Source of the DNA: an uncultured Clostridia bacterium
GTDB lineage: Bacteria; Bacillota; Clostridia; Christensenellales; UBA1242
Assembly: GCA_945937975.1 (NCBI GenBank)
Contig: CAMEUD010000019.1
Location: 1 to 16,082 of the forward strand
Length of the DNA stretch: 16,082 nucleotides
Reading direction: 5' to 3'
Below, piece after piece: positions 1 to 6,434 of this stretch. Made by a program: the position numbers and the translations under genes. Positions within the stretch are counted from its first letter, which is position 1; each line of letters opens with the position of its first letter. The notes under the pieces were generated by a model, which ran no database searches, was not told where the DNA came from, and saw only the letters and a list, made by a program, of their open reading frames with translations.

Positions 1-1208
1 AAATTGTTATTTAACACATCAGTTGCCTTTTGAAAGTATGATTTATCTACACTGTTATATGTCGTGATTGTCGTTTTTACGGATTTATGACCAAGCAAGG
101 CTTGAATAACTTTTGGGTTTTGGTCGGCTTCAAACAACATATTTGAATATGTGTGTCTTAATGTGTGAAAGTGTATGCCAAGGTTATTTAGATTATATTT
201 GCTTAAAAAGCGATTAAAAATCTTTTTAGTGCCATAGTATGTTCTAAGTGAACCATCATCATTGCAAAACACCAAATTTGATTTGTCAGTTAAAACAATG
301 CCTTTTTCATCAGCTTTAATTTCTTGGTTTATTTTGTATTCCTTTAATGCTTCCACCAGCATGTCAGGCATTGGAACGGTTCGCTTTGAGCAAGCAGTTT
401 TTGTTTCACTGATAACAGTTACTCGCTTCGTAATTTTTCCATTTTCATCAAATTTAGGAACGATAGTGATTGCTCTATCAACATTTATAGTTTTGTTTTT
501 AATGTCAATGTCTTTCCACATTAGTCCCAAAGTTTCGCCAGTTCTAAGGCCGCCTAACATCATACAAAGACAAAGTGGTTTAAGTAGTTTATGTTCGCCA
601 AGACAAGTTAAAAACCTTTCTCTTGTTTCGGGTGGGATAGCCTTGTATTTGTTTTCACTATCATAGATTTTTCGCTCTTTGCTTTTTACTCTTGTTAGCA
701 AAGTTGGATTGCTTTGCACAAATTTATTTTGAACAGCGTAGTCAAAAAATTGATTAAATATGACTTTTGTTTTTCTCACAACATCAAGACTATATCCATC
801 TTCAAGCATTTGGTTTAATAGTTTTTGAATAACCATTGTTGTAACTTCATCAATTTTCATATTGCCAATTTTAGGTTCAATATGCAATTTGAATTTGCTA
901 AAATTGCCTTCAAAAGTTCGTGGTGTAACTTGGTTCTTTTTGAAAACTAAAAGCCATTCTGTCATTAAACTTCCAATTGTGTTTTTGTCAACATAATCAA
1001 AATTTTCGCTTTCAATTCTGTTAGTTAGTTCAGTCAATTTATTTGCGACTTCCATTCTTGATTTGCCATAAATAAATTTGCGAATTGGCTTGCCATTGTC
1101 ATCATAACCAGTTGTTACTGCACCAGTCCATCTTCCGTCCTTTCGTTGGAATATTGAGCCTTCGTTGTTGGCTCTGCGAGTTTTACTTACAACTTTCTTT
1201 CTAGCCAT
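1..1208 (-). CDS. int: Tn916-type tyrosine recombinase/integrase, 3' end off window
   Basis: This integrase should catalyse integration and excision of the element it sits in. The visible 402 codons start at the ATG at 1206-1208 and read off the left edge with no stop; Tn916 Int is about 405 residues, so very little is missing. Residues 12-45 (NEGSIFQRKDGRWTG...) form the N-terminal arm-binding domain, followed by a SAM-like core-binding domain. The catalytic residues are all visible: Arg222 in LGGLRTGE, His348 and Arg351 in HTLRHTYSNML, His374 in LLGHKSVKTT and the nucleophile Tyr384 in TTYNS. It overlaps the upstream excisionase-like gene by 8 nt, so the two are translated together. The gene reads outward toward the left end of the element, the usual int position beside an attachment site. 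The target is probably tRNA-Ile, from the half tRNA at 7735. Confidence 0.95.
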   Translation of the reverse strand, partial: MARKKVVSKTRRANNEGSIFQRKDGRWTGAVTTGYDDNGKPIRKFIYGKSRMEVANKLTELTNRIESENFDYVDKNTIGSLMTEWLLVFKKNQVTPRTFEGNFSKFKLHIEPKIGNMKIDEVTTMVIQKLLNQMLEDGYSLDVVRKTKVIFNQFFDYAVQNKFVQSNPTLLTRVKSKERKIYDSENKYKAIPPETRERFLTCLGEHKLLKPLCLCMMLGGLRTGETLGLMWKDIDIKNKTINVDRAITIVPKFDENGKITKRVTVISETKTACSKRTVPMPDMLVEALKEYKINQEIKADEKGIVLTDKSNLVFCNDDGSLRTYYGTKKIFNRFLSKYNLNNLGIHFHTLRHTYSNMLFEADQNPKVIQALLGHKSVKTTITTYNSVDKSYFQKATDVLNNN

Positions 1209-1464
1209 TTTGCACCTCGCTTGCGGTGTTGTTTAGTGTTAGCCAAGTAACAAAATTAAGCACACTTACAACTTGTCGTTTACCAACTTTTGTTGTTGGG
1301 AAAGATTTGCTTCTGAGCAAGTTCCTAACATTATCTCTGCCAAGTCCAGTGATTTTTATTAGGTCTTCGCAATCCAAAAAATCTTTATTATATTTAGTTG
1401 AAATTCGGTCAACTTCCGATTGTATTAAGTTGTTTAAATTTAGATTTGTATTGTTTAAATTCAT
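1201..1464 (-). CDS. xis: Excisionase-like small helix-turn-helix protein
   Basis: An 87-residue protein whose C-terminal half (about residues 30-80, FLDCEDLIKITGLGRDNVRNLLRSKSFPTTKVGKRQVV) has the MerR/excisionase-type winged-helix pattern: a helix-turn-helix, then the basic K-x-G-K-R wing. In Tn916-like elements a protein of this size directly upstream of int bends attachment-site DNA and favours excision. Its 3' end overlaps int by 8 nt, which supports co-transcription. The ribosome site AAGGAA lies about 11 nt before the ATG, a longish gap. The N-terminal 20 residues are Asn/Leu-rich and unremarkable. It could instead be a transcriptional regulator of int; the family call is good, the exact role inferred. 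Confidence 0.75.
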   Translation of the reverse strand: MNLNNTNLNLNNLIQSEVDRISTKYNKDFLDCEDLIKITGLGRDNVRNLLRSKSFPTTKVGKRQVVSVLNFVTWLTLNNTASEVQNG

Positions 1465-1741
1465 AAGTTTAATGTTCCTTTTGTTTGTAAAATTTTTTCT
1501 TTCTACAATCTCTTTCTAAATCTAAATTTATTAAAATCTATTCGCATCGAGCGAGATAGAAGTAGCAACTTTGTTGCCAAGAAGAAGTGTTGGGTATCCC
1601 AACAGCTTCCAAAATGACGAGAAAACATAGTAAATTTAAGTGTATCATTTAAAAGTGCTATTAAATGGCACTTTTACGCACTAAATTTTATAATTGTTTC
1701 TCGCTTATGCTCTATACTAAATATTTCTATATTTTTAGTGC
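1465..1741. other. Non-coding gap with hairpins between excisionase and relaxase genes
   Basis: No gene is seen here. There are two compact perfect hairpins: GCAAC-TTT-GTTGC (1565-1577), and a stronger one with 7-bp arms TGTTGGG/CCCAACA around TAT (1588-1604), extended by GAAG/CTTC arms with one bulged base (1584-1609). An 8-bp pair GCACTAAA/TTTAGTGC at 1678-1685 and 1734-1741 brackets the end of the relaxase gene. The hairpins could act in the leader of the xis-int transcript or as part of a transfer origin; the sequence does not decide. Confidence 0.5.
1651..1675 (-). terminator. Hairpin downstream of relaxase gene, possible terminator
   Basis: Perfect 8-bp arms AAAAGTGC/GCACTTTT with a 9-nt loop lie about 65 nt beyond the relaxase stop. 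On the minus strand the stem ends in only four T's before AAATG, so it would be a weak terminator at best. It would separate the mobilization genes from xis-int. Confidence 0.4.
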
Positions 1742-2944
1742 TTACATTTCAAAATCACTGCTCAAAATTCCTTGCTCAATCAAAGTCTTTATGTGCATTT
1801 CTTCAAGTTTATTCATATAGTCTTGAAAGGCTTTGATAGCTTCGTATTCGACCTTTGAATTAAGATATAAACACTCATCAAGTTCTCTTTTTAATTTGCT
1901 TTTTTGCATTCGTTTTTCAACTAAATTTTTTGCGTTTAGTTTTGTCCTTTGTTCTTCTTCAATCTTTAAATTTTTTGCACTTTCAATAACAACATTTCCA
2001 AGCCTTCGATAGATGTCATTCATCATTTTGTCGCCAACACTTTCGTTCGGTTTATCATAACCATTTCGCTTGCAATAACTATTTACTTTGTCATTTTTTT
2101 CTTTCACAAGTTCGTCAAAATCATCTTTGTAGAGTGAAATATTTGGATTATGTTTGATAATATAATTTGTGATATTGTCAACTTGCGATTTTAAGTTTTG
2201 CATATTTTCAGAGTTGTAATAAAGGTGTCCACTTTCAGAAAATTGATTTGCCAAACCTAAAAGCAAAGCCTTCATTTTAAGCCCAGAGATGTCGTTTATT
2301 TGCTCGTTAAAACTCTTTGTTAAGTTTGTTCTTACTTTTATCTCACGAGCCTTAAAATCGGTTGCAGCGAGTTCCAAGTTGGCTTTGAAAAAGTCCATTG
2401 CTTTGTCTGAAATATAACCACGAGAAAATATCTTTTTATTGCCTTTAATTCGCTGTGGCTCCTTCTCAAAAAAGATGATGTGAATATGTCTGTTGTCGGT
2501 GTTCTCATGCAGTCCTGCAAACCACTCAATGTTCTCTGCTTTAAGTCCTGCTCGTTTGAAATATTTTGGCAGTTCGGTTTTAACAAGATTGTATGCTTGC
2601 TCAAAGTTATTACACCATTTAAGTCCAAACTTTTCTTCAAACGAGATGACGCCACTCCAAATAACTGACTGTGTTTCTCTTAAATTTTTTCGCACATTTG
2701 CAATATCTTTTTTACTCATCTTTCCATCTTGATTGAAGATTCCAGAAGATTTTGAGTTGTTGTTTGAATATTCCACAAAGTCAAGTTTTTGTAAGTCTTT
2801 AATTCCTGTTGCAATGTATTTTAGGTAATCGCTATATTTGTTTGATGAATAATAATTTCTCTTGTCTTGCATTTTCTCGTCCTCATAATGTGGAAGAAAA
2901 AATTCTTGCTTGTAAACAACATTTGGGGTCGCATTATTAGTCAT
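1742..2944 (-). CDS. Relaxase, MobL-like conjugative mobilization nickase
   Basis: A 400-residue DNA-nicking protein expected to cut one strand at the element's transfer origin, stay bound to the 5' end and lead it into a helper's secretion channel. The core evidence is the three-histidine metal site: His146, His153 and His155 in LHENTDNRHIHIIFFEKEP. It follows a beta segment SVIWSGVISFEEKFG (93-107), the layout of HUH relaxases and closest in my recollection to the MobL group of Firmicutes. The catalytic tyrosine is not certain; Tyr-rich stretches occur at 31-44. The C-terminal third is charged and helical, probably a coiled coil. The gene overlaps the accessory gene by 8 nt, with ribosome site AGGAG 7 nt before its ATG inside that gene. 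Relaxase is secure, the subfamily less so. Confidence 0.85.
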   Translation of the reverse strand: MTNNATPNVVYKQEFFLPHYEDEKMQDKRNYYSSNKYSDYLKYIATGIKDLQKLDFVEYSNNNSKSSGIFNQDGKMSKKDIANVRKNLRETQSVIWSGVISFEEKFGLKWCNNFEQAYNLVKTELPKYFKRAGLKAENIEWFAGLHENTDNRHIHIIFFEKEPQRIKGNKKIFSRGYISDKAMDFFKANLELAATDFKAREIKVRTNLTKSFNEQINDISGLKMKALLLGLANQFSESGHLYYNSENMQNLKSQVDNITNYIIKHNPNISLYKDDFDELVKEKNDKVNSYCKRNGYDKPNESVGDKMMNDIYRRLGNVVIESAKNLKIEEEQRTKLNAKNLVEKRMQKSKLKRELDECLYLNSKVEYEAIKAFQDYMNKLEEMHIKTLIEQGILSSDFEM

Positions 2945-3395
2945 TCATAAGCTCCTGCAAGTGATTTTGTTTTTCTTCTTCAAGTCCATATTCATCAAGC
3001 GGGGAATACTTCCAATCGTTTGTGTAATTGCCAATATTGATTTGATTTACCTTGTGTAAAAGTTTTGTTATCAAGTTTAAGAGTGATTGATTTGTTTTGA
3101 TTTCAGCGTTTGTTTCCACAAAGTCCATTTTTTGCCTGCCAGAAATGTCTGCAAGTTTGTCATCTATGCTTTGCAAATATTTTCGTATTTCCGAAAAGTT
3201 TATGCTTTGATTTAAGTTGTTGTCGCCAAGCATTTTGTCAGCACCAACCAAAGCAAAATATTTTATGGCGTCATTTAGACTATCAAATTTGTCTTTAAAC
3301 TTTGTGATTGCTCGGTGCAGTAGTTCGCTTTCGTTTTCGTCATAAACTCTAAACAAATATCGGTCTTTCAAATCTTTTGTTTTAATTCTTGCCAT
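2937..3395 (-). CDS. Putative relaxosome accessory protein
   Basis: A 152-residue protein translationally coupled to the relaxase (8-nt overlap). Its N-terminal part (KTKDLKDRYLFRVYDENESELLHRAITKFKDKFDSLNDAIKYFALVGADKML) resembles small ribbon-helix-helix-like proteins encoded before relaxase genes in mobilizable elements. The middle, about residues 60-120, looks helical and coiled. A strong ribosome site GGAGG lies 5 nt before the ATG at 3393-3395. A protein in this place usually binds the transfer origin and recruits the relaxase. That role is inferred from position and size; I see no diagnostic motif. Confidence 0.65.
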   Translation of the reverse strand: MARIKTKDLKDRYLFRVYDENESELLHRAITKFKDKFDSLNDAIKYFALVGADKMLGDNNLNQSINFSEIRKYLQSIDDKLADISGRQKMDFVETNAEIKTNQSLLNLITKLLHKVNQINIGNYTNDWKYSPLDEYGLEEEKQNHLQELMND

Positions 3396-3461
3396 AGTTC
3401 CTCCAAGTTTTGTAAATTAAGAAGCGTTGCATTTTTAATCCTCCTTTTAATAAATTTTCAC

Positions 3462-3495
3462 AAAGAAAAAAGAACTGCTGGTGGCTCGCAGTTCT
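3462..3495 (-). terminator. Rho-independent terminator between regulator and mobilization genes
   Basis: On the minus strand the arms AGAACTGC and GCAGTTCT (8 bp, 9-nt loop) are followed by TTTTTCTTTG. It lies just past the regulator gene ending at 3587 and before the accessory gene start at 3395, so it could end the regulator transcript or attenuate read-through into the mobilization genes. Confidence 0.65.
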
Positions 3496-3506
3496 CTTTA
3501 ATTTGC

Positions 3507-3555
3507 ATTTGCCCCTCATATATGTATAAAAAACAGGCAAAAGTCAGGGGTAAAT
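3507..3555. other. Imperfect inverted repeat, candidate transfer-origin region
   Basis: ATTTGCCCCT (3507-3516) and AGGGGTAAAT (3546-3555) are inverted with one mismatch across a 29-nt gap that includes AAACAGGCAAAAG. The repeat sits in the 190-nt gap just upstream of the accessory and relaxase genes, where transfer origins are often found. The oriT role is inference from position; no known nick-site consensus was recognised. Confidence 0.3.
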
Positions 3556-3586
3556 TGATATTTTCAGTAAAATTTATTAAAAATTT

Positions 3587-4351
3587 TTATTTTTTCTCTT
3601 GTTTTTCTCTAAAAGGCTCTAAAAATTCGCCAACAATGTCAAACATATCTTGAACAGAATATTCTTTGCCAAACAAATTAAATTTTTGTTCTTTAAAGGC
3701 TTTTTTAGTGTCATCAACAAGACCGAGCTTTTTATCTTTCTTTTGAATTGTTTTGACTTCATCAACAAAATCAATAATTTTATCAATAGTTATGATTGAA
3801 GAAAAGTCTTTTGTTTTTGCAAACTCATTCAACTTTTCTTTTGCAATTAAGTTTGTTTCAATCTTCAAATGTTCTTTCCAATGCTTGAAGAAATATGTGT
3901 TTTGAAAATCTTTATCTTCACAAAGCAAAACTCTCAAATCGTCAATCGCAGTTTTGTAGTTATCAGATATGCTTTGTTTTGAGCAGGCAAGTTTTTCGGC
4001 TATCTTATTGAATTTCATTTTGCCCTTAAAGCGCATATACAAAATCTTTTTGTATTTCTCGTTTGTCATTTTTTTAACAACTTGCCAAATAGCTTTTTTC
4101 AAAATCTCTCGCTGCTGCTCAAAATATGAAATAAGTTTGCTGTCATCAAATTGCTTGGCTTTATAGCTTATGTAGTCCTCAGTTGGATAGGCAGAAAAAG
4201 AACGAGCATAGTTCATAGCGTCTTGTTTGTTTTGTTCCTTTAAATCTTTGTCAATGTTGTCAATCGCAATTTTCATCTCAAGGGTAGGAACTTCAAACTC
4301 ACGAACTACGCCAAAGTCATCTTTAATCTTAACATAAAATTTTTCTTCCAT
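3587..4351 (-). CDS. Sigma-70 region 4-like helix-turn-helix regulator
   Basis: A 254-residue protein with one recognisable domain at about residues 88-143: a helix, then ILYMRFKGKMKFNKIAEKL and CSKQSISDNYKTAIDDLRVLL. This is the sigma-70 region 4 type of helix-turn-helix (RF.G.....IAE.L..S...VS...). No region 2 is seen, so it is probably a DNA-binding regulator rather than a full sigma factor. The N-terminal 85 residues contain a Tyr-rich stretch (ARSFSAYPTEDYISYKAKQ); the C-terminal 100 residues are Lys-rich. It is transcribed toward the relaxase genes and is separated from them by a terminator-like hairpin, so it may control mobilization. Two promoters fit upstream. The DNA-binding call is good; the target is unknown. 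Confidence 0.7.
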   Translation of the reverse strand: MEEKFYVKIKDDFGVVREFEVPTLEMKIAIDNIDKDLKEQNKQDAMNYARSFSAYPTEDYISYKAKQFDDSKLISYFEQQREILKKAIWQVVKKMTNEKYKKILYMRFKGKMKFNKIAEKLACSKQSISDNYKTAIDDLRVLLCEDKDFQNTYFFKHWKEHLKIETNLIAKEKLNEFAKTKDFSSIITIDKIIDFVDEVKTIQKKDKKLGLVDDTKKAFKEQKFNLFGKEYSVQDMFDIVGEFLEPFREKQEKK

Positions 4352-4360
4352 TCCACTTTA

Positions 4361-4369
4361 AGTATAGCA
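4361..4369 (-). promoter_or_regulatory. Extended -10 promoter close to the regulator start
   Basis: TGC-TATACT on the minus strand is a textbook extended -10, but it lies only 9 nt before the ATG at 4349-4351. A transcript from it would have a leader of about 3 nt, almost leaderless. No good -35 is seen. Confidence 0.35.
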
Positions 4370-4427
4370 TAACAAAACTCAAAAATCTTTCAAAAGCGAC
4401 AACATTCTTTGTCGAACATTGACAAAT

Positions 4428-4455
4428 ACTATACCTTGTCCCAAATAACGGTCAA
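4428..4455 (-). promoter_or_regulatory. Sigma-A-type promoter for the regulator gene
   Basis: On the minus strand, TTGACC (4450-4455), a 16-nt spacer and TATAGT (4428-4433). It would give a leader of about 70 nt containing a small hairpin, GACAA-AGAATG-TTGTC. Confidence 0.65.
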
Positions 4456-4461
4456 CAAAAG

Positions 4462-4512
4462 AAAAATGTGAAACATTTTATGTCACATTTTCAAAACTTG
4501 TTTCACATTTTT
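4462..4512. repeat. Perfect 13-bp inverted repeat with a third half-site
   Basis: AAAAATGTGAAAC (4462-4474) and GTTTCACATTTTT (4500-4512) are exact inverse copies, with a related TGTCACATTTT (4481-4491) between them. The group lies just upstream of the -35 box at 4450-4455, where an activator or repressor would bind. No gene is in this 240-nt gap. Confidence 0.55.
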
Positions 4513-4542
4513 ATTTTAACTTTATTCTTTCTTGTTTGATAC

Positions 4543-4561
4543 AAGTTAGTTTTTCTAACTT
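4543..4561. terminator. Small hairpin beyond the anti-sigma gene
   Basis: AAGTTAG-TTTTT-CTAACTT, a perfect 7-bp stem, lies about 30 nt beyond the anti-sigma stop. The T-rich tail is on the plus strand, so for the minus-strand operon it is only a weak terminator. Confidence 0.35.
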
Positions 4562-4590
4562 TTATTTAATTCATTAGACAAATTATTGGT

Positions 4591-5694
4591 CTAAATATAA
4601 TTATATTTACCATCTTGGAATTGAATGTAAAAATTCACATTTTCATTACTCATGTTACCAGTAACATGAACTAATAGTTTGCCTTCCTTACTCTCTGCAT
4701 CAAATATTAAATTATTGATTATTTCACCTTTTTTAATACTCATACTCAAACTTAATTCGTTGCCTTCTGCTTCATATCCAATAGTGTTTTGTTCAACAAG
4801 TAAACCTTCGCTATATAACGAATAAATAAATTCTTGCTCTAATTCTTGTTTGCCATCTTCAATCTCGCTCTCAAAATTTTGTTGAACTTCAATATAGGAA
4901 GATTTTTTTGTGTTTGTAAAAGCTTTGAAAAACATCTCGCTTTCAGACTCTCCATTTTCAGTTTCGATTTTATATAAACCTTCCACTGGATATTCTTCAT
5001 TTTCTATTAAAAGTATTCCGTCAATAGCATAATTTTGCTCAACTTCAAAATCTTCAACATCTTCATCTATTAGAGTTTTATTAAATAGCATTTTATAAGA
5101 ATTTTTTTCGCCATTCAAATTAGAATAATTCACTATCATTGTAAATTGATAATTTAATTCGCCATTTGTTATACTATTTTCAATTTTGCTTTCACTCAAT
5201 AAGTTTTCAAGTAAAGACATATATTTGTCAAGAGTTTCCTTTTGAGCAGAATTTAATTCATTTTGTTGTCTTTGTGTGCTGTATGTTGCAGACATTGTAG
5301 CACTAAAATTATATTGGCTTGTTGAAGAAAAAGAACTTGTATGGACAGAATTAGATGATAGCAAAGCACCAACCGATGCTACACTATAAGCATAAAAAGT
5401 ATCGGCATTGACAACTTGTGCAAATTTATTATAAATTTTAGGGTTGCCTGTGTCTATGTCCTTATTTAAAAAAACTGGAATGAAAATTCCAAGGAATAAA
5501 ACAACAATTACAGCAAATGAACAAAGAATCATTTTAAATTGAGTAGAACTGCTTTTTTGTTTTCCATTGTGAGCATAAACAAGAGAAGTTTGTTTTTGTT
5601 CAAAGCCAAGTTCTTGTTTAATGTTATCTTTTATCTTATCATCTGGTAAAATTTCTGACTTTTGTTGTGCTAAAAGTTTTTTTATGTTTTTCAT
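4591..5694 (-). CDS. Membrane anti-sigma factor with extracytoplasmic sensor domain
   Basis: A 367-residue protein with a short cytoplasmic N-terminus (1-52), one membrane helix (about 53-76, FKMILCSFAVIVVLFLGIFIPVFL) and a large acidic outside domain (77-367). It follows the ECF sigma gene with a 4-nt ATGA overlap, the standard arrangement for a sigma factor and its membrane-bound inhibitor. No zinc-type anti-sigma motif is seen in the cytoplasmic part. Residues 100-140 are Ser/Thr-rich. Residues 181-277 align without effort to 123-219 of the divergent lipoprotein, for example GILLIENEEYPVEG against GVLIANEDHFKVEG, and the two domains appear homologous throughout. The signal sensed is unknown. 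Anti-sigma is inferred from operon position and topology, with good confidence. Confidence 0.75.
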   Translation of the reverse strand: MKNIKKLLAQQKSEILPDDKIKDNIKQELGFEQKQTSLVYAHNGKQKSSSTQFKMILCSFAVIVVLFLGIFIPVFLNKDIDTGNPKIYNKFAQVVNADTFYAYSVASVGALLSSNSVHTSSFSSTSQYNFSATMSATYSTQRQQNELNSAQKETLDKYMSLLENLLSESKIENSITNGELNYQFTMIVNYSNLNGEKNSYKMLFNKTLIDEDVEDFEVEQNYAIDGILLIENEEYPVEGLYKIETENGESESEMFFKAFTNTKKSSYIEVQQNFESEIEDGKQELEQEFIYSLYSEGLLVEQNTIGYEAEGNELSLSMSIKKGEIINNLIFDAESKEGKLLVHVTGNMSNENVNFYIQFQDGKYNYI

Positions 5695-6218
5695 TTGATA
5701 TTCTCCTTTTCTAAATATTTTTTTAATTTCTTTAAAGCCTCATTATTTTTCCAAGTAACAGTGCCAATAGGCATATTAAGCATTTGTGCAACTTCCCTTC
5801 GTTTATATCCTGAAACATGACAAAGCATTATAATTTCATATTCATCTGTTGACAAAATTCTTGTTGCAATGTCAAAAATGTAAGGGAGTTCAGTTTGTGT
5901 AACTCCATATTTGTAAGATTCTGCATCAAAATCGGTAGAAGTTTCATGTCGATATTTCTTTAAGTGATTTAATGCTAATGATTTTCCTATAGTGCATAGC
6001 CAACCGATAAAATTAGTATCTTTTTTGTATTGGGAAATACAAGATACAGCACGCACAAAAGTGTCCTGTAAAATATCTTCGGCATACATTTTATCTTTCA
6101 CGATATGTAATATAGAAAAATAAACGGCAAGGCTTGTGCAGTTATAAATATAGTCAAAAGCACTAACATTTCCGCTTTTTAAGTTTTCTATTTCTTTTTC
6201 TAGTTTTTTGTAATCCAT
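5691..6218 (-). CDS. ECF-type RNA polymerase sigma factor
   Basis: A 175-residue alternative sigma factor that would direct RNA polymerase to a small set of promoters once its membrane inhibitor releases it. Region 2 is at about 20-90, with the core-binding signature AEDILQDTFVRA (46-57) and the FIGWLCTIGKSLALNHLKK helix (70-88). Region 4 is at about 122-170, with STDEYEIIMLCHVSGYKRREVAQMLNMPIGTVTWKNNEALKKLKKYL. Length and lack of region 3 are typical of ECF sigmas. The ATG at 6216-6218 has only a weak ribosome site. A housekeeping-type promoter and a putative self-recognised promoter lie upstream. It overlaps the anti-sigma gene by 4 nt and is divergent from the lipoprotein gene. Confidence 0.92.
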   Translation of the reverse strand: MDYKKLEKEIENLKSGNVSAFDYIYNCTSLAVYFSILHIVKDKMYAEDILQDTFVRAVSCISQYKKDTNFIGWLCTIGKSLALNHLKKYRHETSTDFDAESYKYGVTQTELPYIFDIATRILSTDEYEIIMLCHVSGYKRREVAQMLNMPIGTVTWKNNEALKKLKKYLEKENIK

Positions 6219-6229
6219 ATCTCATACCA

Positions 6230-6262
6230 CTATTATAACAACAAAAACATATCAATTTGTTG
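6230..6262 (-). promoter_or_regulatory. Candidate ECF-sigma-dependent autoregulatory promoter
   Basis: On the minus strand CAACAAAT (6255-6262), 16 nt, then TTATAATAG (6230-6238). The AAC in the -35 half is typical of ECF promoters. The same two blocks at exactly the same spacing occur before the divergent lipoprotein gene. A transcript from here would have a leader of under 10 nt. Confidence 0.5.
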
Positions 6263-6284
6263 AAATATTTTATATTTTGTGTTT

Positions 6285-6313
6285 ATTATACCATAGAATA
6301 GGGAAATAATCAA
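6285..6313 (-). promoter_or_regulatory. Sigma-A-type promoter for the sigma/anti-sigma operon
   Basis: On the minus strand TTGATT (6308-6313), a 17-nt spacer ending TGG, and a consensus TATAAT (6285-6290). It gives a leader of about 60 nt and probably supplies basal sigma and anti-sigma. Confidence 0.7.
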
Positions 6314-6347
6314 ATTATAACATATTTGAAAAAATTTTAAAATTTAC

Positions 6348-6380
6348 CAACAAATAACATCAAATGCTTTGTTATATTAG
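6348..6380 (+). promoter_or_regulatory. Candidate ECF-sigma-dependent promoter for the lipoprotein
   Basis: CAACAAAT (6348-6355), 16 nt, TTATATTAG (6372-6380). It matches the element before the sigma gene in both blocks (one base different) and in spacing, and no good sigma-A -35 is present. Transcription would start near 6385, leaving a leader of about 50 nt. Confidence 0.55.
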
Positions 6381-6383
6381 TAG

Positions 6384-6409
6384 AGACAAGAAAATACGAA
6401 TGCTTGTCT
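6384..6409 (+). promoter_or_regulatory. Hairpin in the lipoprotein mRNA leader
   Basis: AGACAAG (6384-6390) pairs with CTTGTCT (6403-6409), a perfect 7-bp stem at or next to the predicted transcript start. It may stabilise the mRNA. The ribosome site GGAG (6425-6428) is outside it. Confidence 0.4.
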
Positions 6410-6434
6410 AAATAAAATAAAAAAGGAGAAAAAA

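Noticed and set aside
262..666. Plus-strand protein of 134 residues
   Set aside because: It lies antisense within the integrase gene, whose catalytic motifs are clear.
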